Counted from the stretch's first letter, positions 25,841 to 35,248 are shown. The stretch is 64,000 nt of DNA from Acidobacteriaceae bacterium KBS 83 (GCA_000381585.1 KB906738.1:186001-250000); one strand, 5' to 3'. Numbers and translations are program-made. Notes: generated by a model from the sequence alone, not told the origin.

Positions 25841-26725
25841 ATGAGTCTGCTTAGTCTACGTCGGATGGCTGGTATCGCAGTGCTATCGATTTTTAGCCTG
25901 GTGTTTGTCGGCGAGACATTTGCTGCACAGACCGTTAAAGTCGAAGGCCTGATCAAGGGACGAAGCGGGGACCGCATGATCCTCAAGACCTCACAGGCGC
26001 CGAACCTTGTGGTCATTCTGACTGACGAGACCGACGTAGCTCAGGTGCAGGGAGTGCTGAAGGCCCGCAGGAAAGATATGTCGATGGCCGCCCTCATTCC
26101 AGGGCTCGCCGTTAAGGTTGAGGGCACATACAACGACCAGCAGCAAGTTGTGGCCAAAACCGTCAGATTCAAGGGTGACGACCTGCAACGGGCCCAAGCC
26201 ATTCAGGCTGGTATGCATGAAACTCAGGTGCAGACGCAAGAGAACAAAGCAGAACTGGAGGCGCAGAGTAAAGCGCTGCAGCAACAAGAAACGAACATCG
26301 CTGCGAATAAGGCCAGCATCGACGCAAATATTGCGCGCTTCGGGCAATTGGACGACTACTACATCATGGATGAAGTAACTGTGTACTTCGGCAACGGGAA
26401 GGTCGACGTCGATTCGAAATACGATTCGCAACTCAATGCTCTAGCGGAAAAAGCCAAAAGCGTAAACGGGTACATGATCGAGGTGAAGGGCTATGCCTCC
26501 GCCACCGGCAGCGTCGCACTGAATCAAAAGCTCAGCGAAGATCGCGCTCAGAATGTGACGAGCATTCTGCTACAGCAAGCGAAGGTGCCTCTTACCAGGA
26601 TGCTGGCGCCGGGGGCGATGGGTGAGAGCGAGCAAGTAGGCAATGAGAAGACGGAGGAGGGGCAGGCCCAAAATCGTCGTGTCGTTGTGCGCGTCCTCCA
26701 AAACAAAGCGATTGCAGGAGTCTAA
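25841..26725 (+). CDS. OmpA-family peptidoglycan-binding protein
   Basis: The 294-residue product has a signal peptide (about 1-29) and a small beta domain like DUF5666 (about 30-115; VEGLIKGRSGDRMILKT, then VEGTYNDQQQVVAKTVRF). A coiled coil follows (about 125-165), then a C-terminal OmpA domain (about 175-290) with TVYFGNGKVDVDS, VKGYASATGS and the LSEDRAQNV peptidoglycan-binding motif. It probably links the outer membrane or a periplasmic complex to the cell wall. AAAGGA lies five bases before ATG. Confidence 0.9.
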   Translation: MSLLSLRRMAGIAVLSIFSLVFVGETFAAQTVKVEGLIKGRSGDRMILKTSQAPNLVVILTDETDVAQVQGVLKARRKDMSMAALIPGLAVKVEGTYNDQQQVVAKTVRFKGDDLQRAQAIQAGMHETQVQTQENKAELEAQSKALQQQETNIAANKASIDANIARFGQLDDYYIMDEVTVYFGNGKVDVDSKYDSQLNALAEKAKSVNGYMIEVKGYASATGSVALNQKLSEDRAQNVTSILLQQAKVPLTRMLAPGAMGESEQVGNEKTEEGQAQNRRVVVRVLQNKAIAGV

Positions 26726-26778
26726 AGTTAGTCTGGTCTTTTCAATACAACATGATCAAAGCAGGATAGAAGCCTGAC

Positions 26779-28377
26779 ATGCGCCGAGCGATTCAATTAA
26801 GGAACAGATCGGCTGGCGCGGCTGCGTTACTCGGGGTGGTGCTCGCCATCATCGGGATATCGTCTGCGAGTGCCCAATGCTTGTCGGAGCCCAGTCAACC
26901 GGCGGACGACATCAAGATAGCGAGTACTGGGCTCCCGTATGGGAAGTGCTTCCTTGGCGCCCAGCAGTCGATTCGCCAGTTCAATCTTGTAGACCTGAAG
27001 ATCCGCGACCTTCCAGATAGCCCTGACCAACTAGCGCGCCCGTCGGATCTGGCCCTTATCGCTCATCCGGGGCGCCCGCCGGAGCCTGAAAACAAGGTGG
27101 CGTGGAAGGAAGCGATCGGCGAGTCACTGCTTTATACCGGGATCATGCACACATTCAACATCTGGACAGAGCCTGGAACCCGGGACACATTACTTGGGCC
27201 GTGGCTCCAACACTACCTCAATTCAGTCGGAGAGTTGCGAGGTTGGAGTGATAGCGATCGATTCATGGCCCCCTACGTGGGTCACACAATCGAAGGCTCG
27301 GCTTTCGGGTATATCGAGCGCCAGAACAATCCGAGATATCGCAATGTGCAGTGGGGCGACGGGCGAGATTACTACATAAGCCTTCTTCATGCGCTGGCGT
27401 ACTCCGCAGTGTGGCACACGCAGTGGAAGATCGGGCCCGTCAGCGAGGCCTCTATCGGCAACGTGATGCTTCATGCTTCACCTGGTTTCATCACACTCAC
27501 GCTAACGCCGACCTTGGGCGTCATAGGAATGATGGGAGAAGACGCGGCTGATCGGTATCTGATAACGGGTCTTGAGAATCGCACCACCAACCGGTTGGTG
27601 ATCGTCCTGGCTCGCAGTTTCCTGAATCCCGGCCGCTCTGTTGCGAACGGAATGGCGTTTCATCTGCCGTGGCGCAGGGATAACCGCCTCGGGCTGGGTG
27701 GAGAGGATTTAGTTCTCCGCAAGGAACTCGTCGCCGAGTACAAGGCTGGCGGGGAGAAGCCCTTCGAGTATGTTCGACCGGCTAAACCGGAGATGGAACG
27801 CACGTATCCCAAAGAGGCCGATGTCGAACTCACCGCCTTCCCTGTTTACGAGACCTTCCTCGGAGGTGGTGGCAATTGCATCGGAGGCGGCGGCTCGGGC
27901 GCCTCGCGCCTCAACCCAGACTTTCAGCTTGTCGGAGAGGTTAGCGGGTGTCAGGTGATGGACATGCCCGCCCCGAATCAGAGCGGCGATATGCTTTTCT
28001 ATGGTGGAGGAGTGCGTTGGACACCTCTCGCGGCGCACCGCGTTTCGCCCTTCATGCAGGCAATGTTCGGAGGGAAGAAAGTGACTCACGAGACCGACAA
28101 CATACCGCTCCGGACAAAGCTCATGGATGAGTGGAACGACGGCAGCGGAACTCTCCCTCATTACCCGATGCGCAGTGACTGGTCAGTGGAAGTAGTGAAG
28201 AATGGACCCGCTGTTGGTCTAGGAGGCGGCTTCGATGTGGTGCTGACGCGCGCCTTCGCCTGGCGCATGGTCAATCTTGAGTACTCTCATGCCTGGATGG
28301 GTAACGCAGATATGATTCAGCCGCAGAACACCCTGCGAATAACTACCGGCGCCGTACTGCGCATTGGTACATGGTGA
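26779..28377 (+). CDS. Unrecognised outer-membrane-like exported protein
   Basis: The 532-residue product has a signal peptide (about 1-32, ending ASAQ). The middle region (about 110-260) has helices and motifs such as ESLLYTGIMHTFNIWTEPGT and YVGHTIEGSAFGYIERQNN, resembling a family of putative outer-membrane or lipid-associated proteins in Acidobacteria. The last 180 residues look like a beta-barrel (VRWTPLAAHRVSPFMQAMFGG) ending GAVLRIGTW. Glycine-rich GGGGNCIGGGGSGAS occurs near 355. I cannot name a function. It follows the OmpA gene by 53 bp and is probably co-transcribed. Confidence 0.72.
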   Translation: MRRAIQLRNRSAGAAALLGVVLAIIGISSASAQCLSEPSQPADDIKIASTGLPYGKCFLGAQQSIRQFNLVDLKIRDLPDSPDQLARPSDLALIAHPGRPPEPENKVAWKEAIGESLLYTGIMHTFNIWTEPGTRDTLLGPWLQHYLNSVGELRGWSDSDRFMAPYVGHTIEGSAFGYIERQNNPRYRNVQWGDGRDYYISLLHALAYSAVWHTQWKIGPVSEASIGNVMLHASPGFITLTLTPTLGVIGMMGEDAADRYLITGLENRTTNRLVIVLARSFLNPGRSVANGMAFHLPWRRDNRLGLGGEDLVLRKELVAEYKAGGEKPFEYVRPAKPEMERTYPKEADVELTAFPVYETFLGGGGNCIGGGGSGASRLNPDFQLVGEVSGCQVMDMPAPNQSGDMLFYGGGVRWTPLAAHRVSPFMQAMFGGKKVTHETDNIPLRTKLMDEWNDGSGTLPHYPMRSDWSVEVVKNGPAVGLGGGFDVVLTRAFAWRMVNLEYSHAWMGNADMIQPQNTLRITTGAVLRIGTW

Positions 28378-28416
28378 GAAAACATCCCCGGTCTACCCGA
28401 TGAGTTCTTGCCCCGA

Positions 28417-29424
28417 TTAGTTCGACTTCTCTTGCTCTTCCTCGACGGGCGTCCAGGACTTATCAGGGTTGAAGCGTTCCATCTTCTTGAATGCGTCGAG
28501 AGTTGAGGGTCCAAGGTCCTTCTGATAGACAACGCCGTCGTTGCTGACGATGAAGGTCTTAACTCCGGTTTTGCGGTACTCTGCTGGCGCAGCCACCAGC
28601 GCAAAGCCCCCAATCATCACGCCTTTTATCACATAGTCCATTTGCCCCATCGGTGCAGCGGGGCCCTGTCCCTTCAGTATCTTGAAAAAATAGCCGTGAT
28701 ACGGTTCCTCGCGGCTGCTGTACCCCTGCGCAATCGCCCGGGCGATATTTTCGCCGATGGGACCGGCCCAGGTACCATCAGGCTTTCGCCACGCCAGGCC
28801 ATCCTGTTTTCCAGGGGTGCTTACGATGCGCTGCGCATATTGATTCACCGCATAGCCCTCGCGTGGCTGTTGAGCATATGTGTCCTGCGCCTCCACGTAG
28901 CCGTGGCAGATCTGAATGGCGTCGAGTTCATTGGCGCCTATACGGCGATACAGCAGCTCCTGCCGCCCGGCTTTGCTGTCGAAGTGCCATTTGTCACCAA
29001 CCTTGACAAGCGGCACAGGGAAGGGCCAGTTCTCGTTGCCTACGAGCAGAAAGGCGCGTCTCCCTCCTGTGGGTTGCACCGAAATGCTCTGCTTTTCACG
29101 AGCCTCAGCAGCGAAAGCAATGGCGCGCTGCCGATCCTGCGCCATCTCTCCGGTGAAGACAACGTCCTTCCCATCAGATCCGAATATCTTGGTCAACGCT
29201 GCCGTATCGAACTGCTCTGCAGCATCCACCAGAGCTTTGGCAGCCTGCTCAGGAGTGTTAAAGGTCTCGGCAGTCGTGCCTTGGGCAGGTCCGGCAGTTG
29301 AGGCTTCTTTGGCAGTAGATTGCTGCGCCGCGAGGAATTGCGGTAACGGCGGGCATGCCCAGGCAATTGTGCCCACGAGTAACGCAAGCTGGCGAATATT
29401 TTTTTTAGGATGTATTGCTCGCAT
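28417..29424 (-). CDS. DUF2950-domain exported protein
   Basis: The 335-residue product has a signal peptide (about 1-34). The DUF2950 pattern is FNTPEQAAKALVDAAEQFD, GEMAQDRQRAIAFAAEARE, WHFDSKAGRQELLYRRIG, QREGYAVNQYAQ and the C-terminal VKTFIVSNDGVVYQKDLG. The function is unknown, but the gene commonly follows a DUF3300 gene, as here (31 bp downstream of it). AGGAG lies eight bases before ATG. Confidence 0.9.
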   Translation of the reverse strand: MRAIHPKKNIRQLALLVGTIAWACPPLPQFLAAQQSTAKEASTAGPAQGTTAETFNTPEQAAKALVDAAEQFDTAALTKIFGSDGKDVVFTGEMAQDRQRAIAFAAEAREKQSISVQPTGGRRAFLLVGNENWPFPVPLVKVGDKWHFDSKAGRQELLYRRIGANELDAIQICHGYVEAQDTYAQQPREGYAVNQYAQRIVSTPGKQDGLAWRKPDGTWAGPIGENIARAIAQGYSSREEPYHGYFFKILKGQGPAAPMGQMDYVIKGVMIGGFALVAAPAEYRKTGVKTFIVSNDGVVYQKDLGPSTLDAFKKMERFNPDKSWTPVEEEQEKSN

Positions 29425-29454
29425 CTCAGTGCTCCTATGCCGTTCCTGGACTAC

Positions 29455-30903
29455 CTACCTGCGGCGCCCACCGCCGCCGCGAGAGCCACCACCGCGCCCT
29501 CCCATACTTGAGGCGCCGCGGCTACTGTTGGCACGCGTACTCGATCCGTTGAAGCCTCCGCTGCCGCCGCCAAAGGCACTGCTGTTGCCGCCGCCGCTTC
29601 TTGAAACATTCCGACTTCCTATGGAATCCGCGCCACCGCCAGCGGCGCGATTGCTGGCTCCAGAGCCGGCACCGCCGGCGCGGTTTCCAGCCCCGCCGCC
29701 AGCCGCACGATCGCTCACCCCGGCACTTCCGCCCCGATTGCTTTGCAGATTTCCGCCCTGCTGGCCTATCTGTTGCCTTGCTCCCGCCTGGCGGTTGGCC
29801 ATCGAATCTCCCCGAGCCTGGCCGCCAAAGCGGTCCGCAGTCGCCCGATCTTTATACGGCGCGCCGCCCCGATGCTGCGGGTTGTGCTGCCACTTGCCAC
29901 CTGCGCCTCCGGCGCCGCCAGCTCCACCGACACCACCGACGCCGCCAGCTCCGCCGACACCACCAGCTCCGCCAACACCACCGACGCCACCAGCTCCGCC
30001 AACACCTCCGACGCCACCAGCTCCGCCAGCGCCTCCGCGAGCAGGTAGCTGCGATGCGCTGCCCCTCCCACCATTGACACGGTTACCGCCGTTGACGTTC
30101 GTGTTCCGGTTAAAATTGTTGTTGACGTTGATGTCGACATCATTGTGGCCCCAACCGGCGCCCCACCCCCAGCCGCCACTCCACATCGCCCCCATCGCGA
30201 CACCGACACCGAACGAAATCGCCATGCCAGCCGCATAGTATCCGACAGGCGGGTAATAAACCGGTGGGTAGGGATATACCGGCGGCCCGTACACCACTAC
30301 CGGATTGTACGAAGGCACGTATACAACTTGCGGATTGGCCTGTTCGACAACGATTACGCTCTTGCTCTCGATAACTTTGGTTTCTACCTTCTGCTGCTCA
30401 CTCGACTTCAGATTCCCTGTGTCCTTAGCCTTCTTGCGCATACGCTGTACGGCATCCATCACGTCACTTTGTTGCGCCAGGAATGCGTTACCGAGATCTG
30501 TCGCCCACTGGATATCGTCGGCCAGTCGTTTAACGACCTCCGGCAAACCAGCCATGGCTTGAACGCTCGGGTCCCAGGGTTGTTTAGCCACAGCATCGGC
30601 GAGTGCCTTGTCCTTCAGGCCTTGATTTCTTGCGAGCCATTGTTGGAGCTGGACAATCTCCAGAGGATAGGTGGAGGCTGCTAGGGTTTGCGCGAGCATC
30701 GGGTCGGGATAAAGAGCGATCGGCGCCACCAGCGAATCCAACTGATCCGGAGGAATTTTTGCGGCATCCTTTTCTGGCGCCGGCGCTTTCCCGGTCTGAA
30801 TTGGTGACATGTTCGTGAGGGCGTCTCCGGGTACAAGGGCAACCATGCAGATCACAACAAGCAGATGCCGAACTGCCGTAGTCAATATTTTTGTCTTCGA
30901 CAT
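29455..30903 (-). CDS. DUF3300-domain exported protein with long Gly-rich tail
   Basis: The 482-residue product has a signal peptide (about 10-27) and the DUF3300 domain (about 52-170; LVAPIALYPDPMLAQTLAAS, QPWDPSVQAMAGLPEVVKRL). A tyrosine/proline segment (YPPVYYPPVGYYAAG) with a hydrophobic stretch follows, and about 200 residues of Gly-, Ser-, Asn- and Arg-rich repeats close it, ending RGGGGRRR. The tail resembles fibrous or RNA/protein-binding low-complexity regions. It is the first gene of a DUF3300-DUF2950 pair. The function is not known. Confidence 0.9.
   Translation of the reverse strand: MSKTKILTTAVRHLLVVICMVALVPGDALTNMSPIQTGKAPAPEKDAAKIPPDQLDSLVAPIALYPDPMLAQTLAASTYPLEIVQLQQWLARNQGLKDKALADAVAKQPWDPSVQAMAGLPEVVKRLADDIQWATDLGNAFLAQQSDVMDAVQRMRKKAKDTGNLKSSEQQKVETKVIESKSVIVVEQANPQVVYVPSYNPVVVYGPPVYPYPPVYYPPVGYYAAGMAISFGVGVAMGAMWSGGWGWGAGWGHNDVDINVNNNFNRNTNVNGGNRVNGGRGSASQLPARGGAGGAGGVGGVGGAGGVGGVGGAGGVGGAGGVGGVGGAGGAGGAGGKWQHNPQHRGGAPYKDRATADRFGGQARGDSMANRQAGARQQIGQQGGNLQSNRGGSAGVSDRAAGGGAGNRAGGAGSGASNRAAGGGADSIGSRNVSRSGGGNSSAFGGGSGGFNGSSTRANSSRGASSMGGRGGGSRGGGGRRR
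29911..30039 (-). repeat. Tandem Gly-Gly-Ala/Val coding repeat
   Basis: Within the DUF3300 gene, 9-bp units coding GGA or GGV alternate for about 14 copies. Near-identical units make the stretch prone to slippage. The repeat is read in frame on the minus strand. Confidence 0.75.
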
Positions 30904-30957
30904 GTATCTCCCTTCGCATTCGCGTGCAGCTCGCTGGGTCCACCCCCAAGCTCTCCT

Positions 30958-31373
30958 TCACACGCGCCACTTATCTAAAAAGGGCAACCTGGAGCGCGAT
31001 TTGATGAACACCAGAACACGCGCCGCAGGAATGAGAACGCCCATGAGCAGCACAAGATTGACCAGCCCTCCCGAAGCGGACGCGGGATTGGGAATCGTCG
31101 ATGCTGCCCCAATATTGAACGGACGCTGCCATTTAAAGATGGACCGTCCAGCGTCAGACCGACATTTTTAGGGTCCCTGTCCGTTGTCTTCGAGCCTTGC
31201 AGCTTCGACTTGTAGATGGCAAAACCTATCATCGACGGCACGGTTCGCACCCATGTCATCAGCATGCCCTCGTCTGCAATCTTCGTGGGCCTCACCGCGA
31301 GACTTGTCCGAGGATCGACGAGCAGACTCGCGTTTACTGCTGCAGCTTCCGACTCTGTTGCAGCTCCGCTCAT
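30958..31373 (-). pseudogene. Frameshifted DUF202 (YidH-like) membrane protein gene
   Basis: ATG 31373 has GAGG five bases upstream. The first frame reads a DUF202-like start (LLVDPRTSLAVRPTKIADE, then MLMTWVRTVPSMIGFAIYK, matching the RTLMAWVRTxxSMIGFGFTIYK pattern), then PKNVGLTLDG and GQHRR. After that point the same frame loses membrane character. A shifted frame carries the expected last helix (GLVNLVLLMGVLIPAARVLV) and a stop at 30958-30960. The usual charged residues are partly changed (RPTK, ADEG), so the gene looks decayed rather than merely mis-sequenced. Confidence 0.5.
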
Positions 31374-31438
31374 CGCGACCTCACTTCTGATTCGACACCT
31401 GTCCTGTCATCGAGGGACAAGGCTGGCTCAATTAGCAC

Positions 31439-31486
31439 ACATCTGTCACTCTCACCCTGCGGTCGCGCTCCGAGCCACTGGCAGAA
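31439..31486. repeat. Dispersed upstream element, copy B
   Basis: Matches copy A at 24844: ACATCTGT, CACTCTCAC, an 18-base spacer with scattered identities, then GCCACTGGCAGAA. The 3' arm of the inverted repeat is not conserved here. It lies about 66 bp upstream of the DUF202 remnant start. Confidence 0.5.
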
Positions 31487-31700
31487 GTTCTAGGTGGAGA
31501 CCTTAACCCGCAATTGGCGCCTCTGGTGACAACATCTTCAAGTTCAGAATTGAGCCCCGTAATGCCGAGAAAAACAATGTGTCTTCCAAATGAACACCTC
31601 GGGCGAAGGAAAACTCGGAATCGGTCTGGGGGTCGCGACGGGGCGAACTGCCAACATCTCGGGGAGGGTTGTTGTTAGCGATCCCTAAAAGGAAGATGAA

Positions 31701-32480
31701 CTAATGGGACGACGGTGACGATTGGTCGAGATCTGTTCGCAATCGTTCCAAACTTCCCGAACCAACGTTGATCAGGCCGCTTTTCGAAGTGTCCAAGTCG
31801 GCAATGACCGCAAACACGATGGAGATCATGAGTGGCATGACCATCAGCGCTGGGATCACGAGTGGTCGCTGAGTCAAACCAACCAACAGGCAAGTCAACG
31901 CTGAAAGTGAGAGGAGAACAAACCACATCGCGCGCGGTAGCCGGTTCTGTTGGGCAGCCAGCCGCCTCTCATTGAGGTCAATCGTCTCGTTCAGCTCCTG
32001 GATAAAAAGCGAAGTGAAAAGAGTCGGGCGCTGCTCCACGGCTGACTTCGCTATCTGCCACAACTCTCGTTGTATTTTCGTTGCCTGTTCAAGAGCGGCG
32101 CGTCGGGCTTCCTCATCCCGCTCGGCTCGTGAATAGTCCAAGCGGGCATCCGTGTATTGCCGAAGGAGAACCCGCGCCTTGCTGGCGCCTGGCTCGGGTA
32201 GCAACTCGGCTCGAAGGCTCGTCGTCCTTATGGCATCCGCCTCTTCAACTAACAACTGGTGTCGCACATCATAACGCGACAAGACCAGCCCTAGGCTGAA
32301 CCCGAGCAATAGACTTAGCAGCACAGCGATCTCGTTACGAGATTTTGCCAGCTGCTTTTGGTAGTCCGCTTGATGGAACTTCGCCGATCGACGTTCCAGC
32401 CTTACCCCGCTTGCAACACAGGCAAGCAGTCCGAGGAACGTGGACACCAGCAAGACCAAAGGATAATCCGACAGTCTCAT
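31701..32480 (-). CDS. DUF4239 (bestrophin-like) membrane protein
   Basis: The 259-residue product starts at an ATG directly before its first helix (YPLVLLVSTFLGLLACVASG); the frame extends back 93 codons without membrane features. A second helix (IAVLLSLLLGFSLGLVLS), a long cytoplasmic helical segment with RQYTDARLDY, and a C-terminal pair of helices (WFVLLSLSALTCLLVGLTQR and PALMVMPLMISIVFAVIAD) match the DUF4239 layout. Its function is uncertain; some relatives are thought to be ion channels. Confidence 0.85.
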   Translation of the reverse strand: MRLSDYPLVLLVSTFLGLLACVASGVRLERRSAKFHQADYQKQLAKSRNEIAVLLSLLLGFSLGLVLSRYDVRHQLLVEEADAIRTTSLRAELLPEPGASKARVLLRQYTDARLDYSRAERDEEARRAALEQATKIQRELWQIAKSAVEQRPTLFTSLFIQELNETIDLNERRLAAQQNRLPRAMWFVLLSLSALTCLLVGLTQRPLVIPALMVMPLMISIVFAVIADLDTSKSGLINVGSGSLERLRTDLDQSSPSSH

Positions 32481-32809
32481 GACGCCCCGGTCCTGTTTCT
32501 GAATGTGATCCGCCAGTTCAGAATATGCATCGCGAGTCGCGAATCGTCTCCTAGGAGTTATGCCAGTAACTCGACATGGGATCCGCCGGTTGGCGTTCGC
32601 GCTTGGCGCTTTGAAAGCGGCCCGGAGCTTTATTAAGAGGCGAATCGCGGTTTTGACGCGCTCACTGCGAACTATCTCGCGGACGGTGCGAGTTACAGCA
32701 CCCGCGGCAGCTAGGGGTTCGCCGGCGAAGAAATGATTCAGTTTCGATGAGTGCAGCAAAGTAGAGATTCGGTTGAAAGCAGCGCTGGTCCAATAGCGCG
32801 AAGCCGGCG
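32481..32809. other. Intergenic region, no gene supported
   Basis: About 330 bp between two minus-strand genes. The frame upstream of the DUF4239 start stays open but has no conserved-looking protein, and no clear terminator or promoter was found. Confidence 0.4.
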
Positions 32810-35248
32810 CTACTCCATCCCCTTCGCCGCGTCTGCTGTCGATGCTTTGGTAGCCGTGCTGGGAGCTTTCGACGCGGGGCGGTGTGCCGCAAGGTCGCGG
32901 TAGATCATCTCATTGCGCACAATTCCCTGCACGTACTCGCGGGTTTCGGTGAACGGGATTGACTCCACGAATTCATCCATGCCGTGGAAAGGAGCGCCTG
33001 AGCGCCAGTCCACCACGCGGTCGTCACCTGCGTTGTAGGCTGCGAATGCGTACTCCGGCTTGTTATCAAACTTGTTCAGCGTTTGCCGCAGATACTGCGT
33101 CCCGAGCCGGATATTGATCGACGGATTCAGCAGTTCGTTATGGTCGAAATGGTGAATGCCATCTTTGCGCGCCATCTCTGCGCCGACGCGCGGCAGTAAC
33201 TGCATCAGACCCCACGCATTGGCGTAGGACACTACGGTCGGATTGAATTCCGACTCCTGCCGAATCAGCGACGCGACCATAAAGGGATCCAGGTCGTTCT
33301 TCGCCGACTCGCTCTCGATCGTGCTCCAGTACGGTTCGGGAAAGAGGATGTGCCAATACGCCAGAGGAATGGCTTCGATCGGCGCGGAGGTATAAAACGG
33401 CAGCGCGCGCTTCATGACTCGCATCGCCTTCGCGTCCTCCCCATAGGAGTGATATATCTCCGCCTCCGCGAAGGCGCCCCACTCCTCGCTGCCTTCGGCA
33501 GCCTGAATCTCTGGCGCGATGTACTCGTTCAGGCCGGCATTCGCCAGCAGCTTCGCGCGGACCACATGCGGATCGTCCTCAGGCACGTCGTCGGTAAGCG
33601 CCGGTATGGTCGGCGGACGGATGCTTTCGAGTTCCGGAGCCTCGGCTGGCGGGACACCACCTAGTTCGGCTAATCGCGCACTCGCCTGCTGTGCGTAGTA
33701 GTAGTGAAGATAGGTGTCCTTAATTACGAGGTAGTAGGCTGCAGCCTTGGCCGGCTCGCGCTCCTGATCCTGATAGATTCGCGCTCGCCAGTAGATAGCG
33801 CTGGGAACCTCCTTGCCGCCGGGATAATGGGCAATCTGTTCATCGAAGAGCTTCGCAGCGTCAGAGTACTTCTCCAGCCGGTAATCAAGCCAGGCGGCGC
33901 GCCAGTGTGCGCTCGGCGCATAGTCGGAGCATGGCCCGTCAGTTCCCTTGCATATAGTTGGGAAGCGCTGCACCAGCTCCGTGTAGTAGGCAGCGGCCGA
34001 CGGGAAGTCCTTGCGCAGCAGGTACATGTTGCCCGAGGAATAGAGTGCCTCGGCGAGCCACGGGCTTTGCGGGAATCGCTGTTCCAGCTGAGTCACGTCG
34101 GCCTGTTGCTCGGTGACGTCGCCGCGATCGCGGGCCAATTCCATCAGCAGGTAAAGACGGCGTGCACCAGCCTCGCCGTTATCGTCCGGCAGGCTAGCGA
34201 TCTGCTGTCGGTAAGCCCGCTTCAGCTTGTAATCGCAGGCTGCGGCCGCCACCAGCAGTCGGTTGCGCTGCTCCGGATCCTGGACGCCGGGATCCGCAGC
34301 GAGGGCGCGGTAGTCGTCATATGCCTCGTTATAGCGGGCAGCAGCGTAAAGGGCGTCAGCATGGTTTTGACGCTCGGCGACTGTAAGTGACGCGCTCTCG
34401 TCCATGGTCTGCAGTTGCGTCTTGGCCTGCGCAGCCTCTGGGCTGAGCGGATAGCCGAGGAAAACCCGGCGGAAGCTCCTGGCGGCGGCGCCCGTATCGC
34501 CGGCGATCTGCTGGGCGCGCGCCAATGCCAGCACATAATCAGGTTTCTTGGCCACGGGCTCTGCGGCATGTTCACTCAGTACGTGGAGAGCCGTTTGCGG
34601 ATCTCCCTGGGAGAGAGCCAGGTTCGCGAGCAGGACAGGCATCTGAGGCACAAAGACGCTGTCTGGGTATTTGGTGGCGAATCCGTTCAGCAGCATCTCC
34701 GCCGCGGGCAACTGGCCGGACTGCATCTCTGCCTGTGCTTTTAGATAGGTAGCGTAATCGTCAAGGACGTCGCCCGTTGCATCCGCGTGGGCGAGAGCAG
34801 CGATCGCATCGGGAAAGCGTCGGTCGAGCAGATAAGCATGGCCGAGCGACACGTACGCGGCTGCTGCCGCATCTCCAGTGTGCGATTGAGCATAGTGCGT
34901 GACACCACCGTAGGCAGCAGGAGAGCGGTCCTGCGCCAGTTGCTGGGCCATGGGCCGCAACTGCGAGGAAGCCACGAAGGCGCGCTGCAATTTACGGCTG
35001 CGGGCGATGCTCTTCGCCGTCCGCCGGGAACGTCGCGTGTGAGCGTGACGGACATGCGCAGTCTGGTGTGACCGCGTATGGGTGGTCGGCTTATGAGTCC
35101 CCGACCCGCTCTTGCTGGTCTGGGCGGTGTGATGGGTGGTGGTGTGCTTCTCCTGTTGAGCAGTCGTCGCCTGGACAGCCTGCGCAGGGCCGCTGAAGAA
35201 AACCAGTACCAGGGCCAGGCAGCAGCCGGCACTCAGAATCGAACGCAT
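32810..35248 (-). CDS. Soluble lytic transglycosylase (Slt70-type) with helical repeat region
   Basis: Cleaves peptidoglycan between N-acetylmuramic acid and N-acetylglucosamine, releasing anhydro-muropeptides. The 812-residue product (start chosen at the signal peptide MRSILSAGCCLALVLVFF) has an unusual Thr/His/Arg-rich segment at about 30-80. A long alpha-helical TPR-like superhelix follows (about 110-610), then a C-terminal SLT domain with catalytic Glu665 in LIRQESEFNP, AWGLMQLLP and FAAYNAGDDRVVDW. It is longer than E. coli Slt70 (about 645) because of the repeat region. It acts in the periplasm. Confidence 0.92.
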   Translation of the reverse strand: MRSILSAGCCLALVLVFFSGPAQAVQATTAQQEKHTTTHHTAQTSKSGSGTHKPTTHTRSHQTAHVRHAHTRRSRRTAKSIARSRKLQRAFVASSQLRPMAQQLAQDRSPAAYGGVTHYAQSHTGDAAAAAYVSLGHAYLLDRRFPDAIAALAHADATGDVLDDYATYLKAQAEMQSGQLPAAEMLLNGFATKYPDSVFVPQMPVLLANLALSQGDPQTALHVLSEHAAEPVAKKPDYVLALARAQQIAGDTGAAARSFRRVFLGYPLSPEAAQAKTQLQTMDESASLTVAERQNHADALYAAARYNEAYDDYRALAADPGVQDPEQRNRLLVAAAACDYKLKRAYRQQIASLPDDNGEAGARRLYLLMELARDRGDVTEQQADVTQLEQRFPQSPWLAEALYSSGNMYLLRKDFPSAAAYYTELVQRFPTICKGTDGPCSDYAPSAHWRAAWLDYRLEKYSDAAKLFDEQIAHYPGGKEVPSAIYWRARIYQDQEREPAKAAAYYLVIKDTYLHYYYAQQASARLAELGGVPPAEAPELESIRPPTIPALTDDVPEDDPHVVRAKLLANAGLNEYIAPEIQAAEGSEEWGAFAEAEIYHSYGEDAKAMRVMKRALPFYTSAPIEAIPLAYWHILFPEPYWSTIESESAKNDLDPFMVASLIRQESEFNPTVVSYANAWGLMQLLPRVGAEMARKDGIHHFDHNELLNPSINIRLGTQYLRQTLNKFDNKPEYAFAAYNAGDDRVVDWRSGAPFHGMDEFVESIPFTETREYVQGIVRNEMIYRDLAAHRPASKAPSTATKASTADAAKGME

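Larger units (their letters stand above)
30904..31700. other. Region with a decayed DUF202 gene and repeat copy B
   Basis: About 800 bp without an intact gene. It contains the DUF202 remnant (30958-31373) and the element at 31439-31486. The stretch 31487-31700 has only a 32-codon frame at 31590 without a ribosome site. Confidence 0.5.

Noticed and set aside
29911-30039. Regular short repeats suggesting a CRISPR array
   Set aside because: The units are 9 bp, contiguous and in frame within a glycine-rich protein; there are no spacers.
28916-30238. 440-codon proline-rich plus-strand frame
   Set aside because: It is the complement of the DUF2950 and DUF3300 genes; the proline runs are the antisense of glycine repeats.
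31590-31688. 32-codon plus-strand frame
   Set aside because: The composition is protein-like (GIGLGVATGRTANISG), but no ribosome site or promoter is visible.
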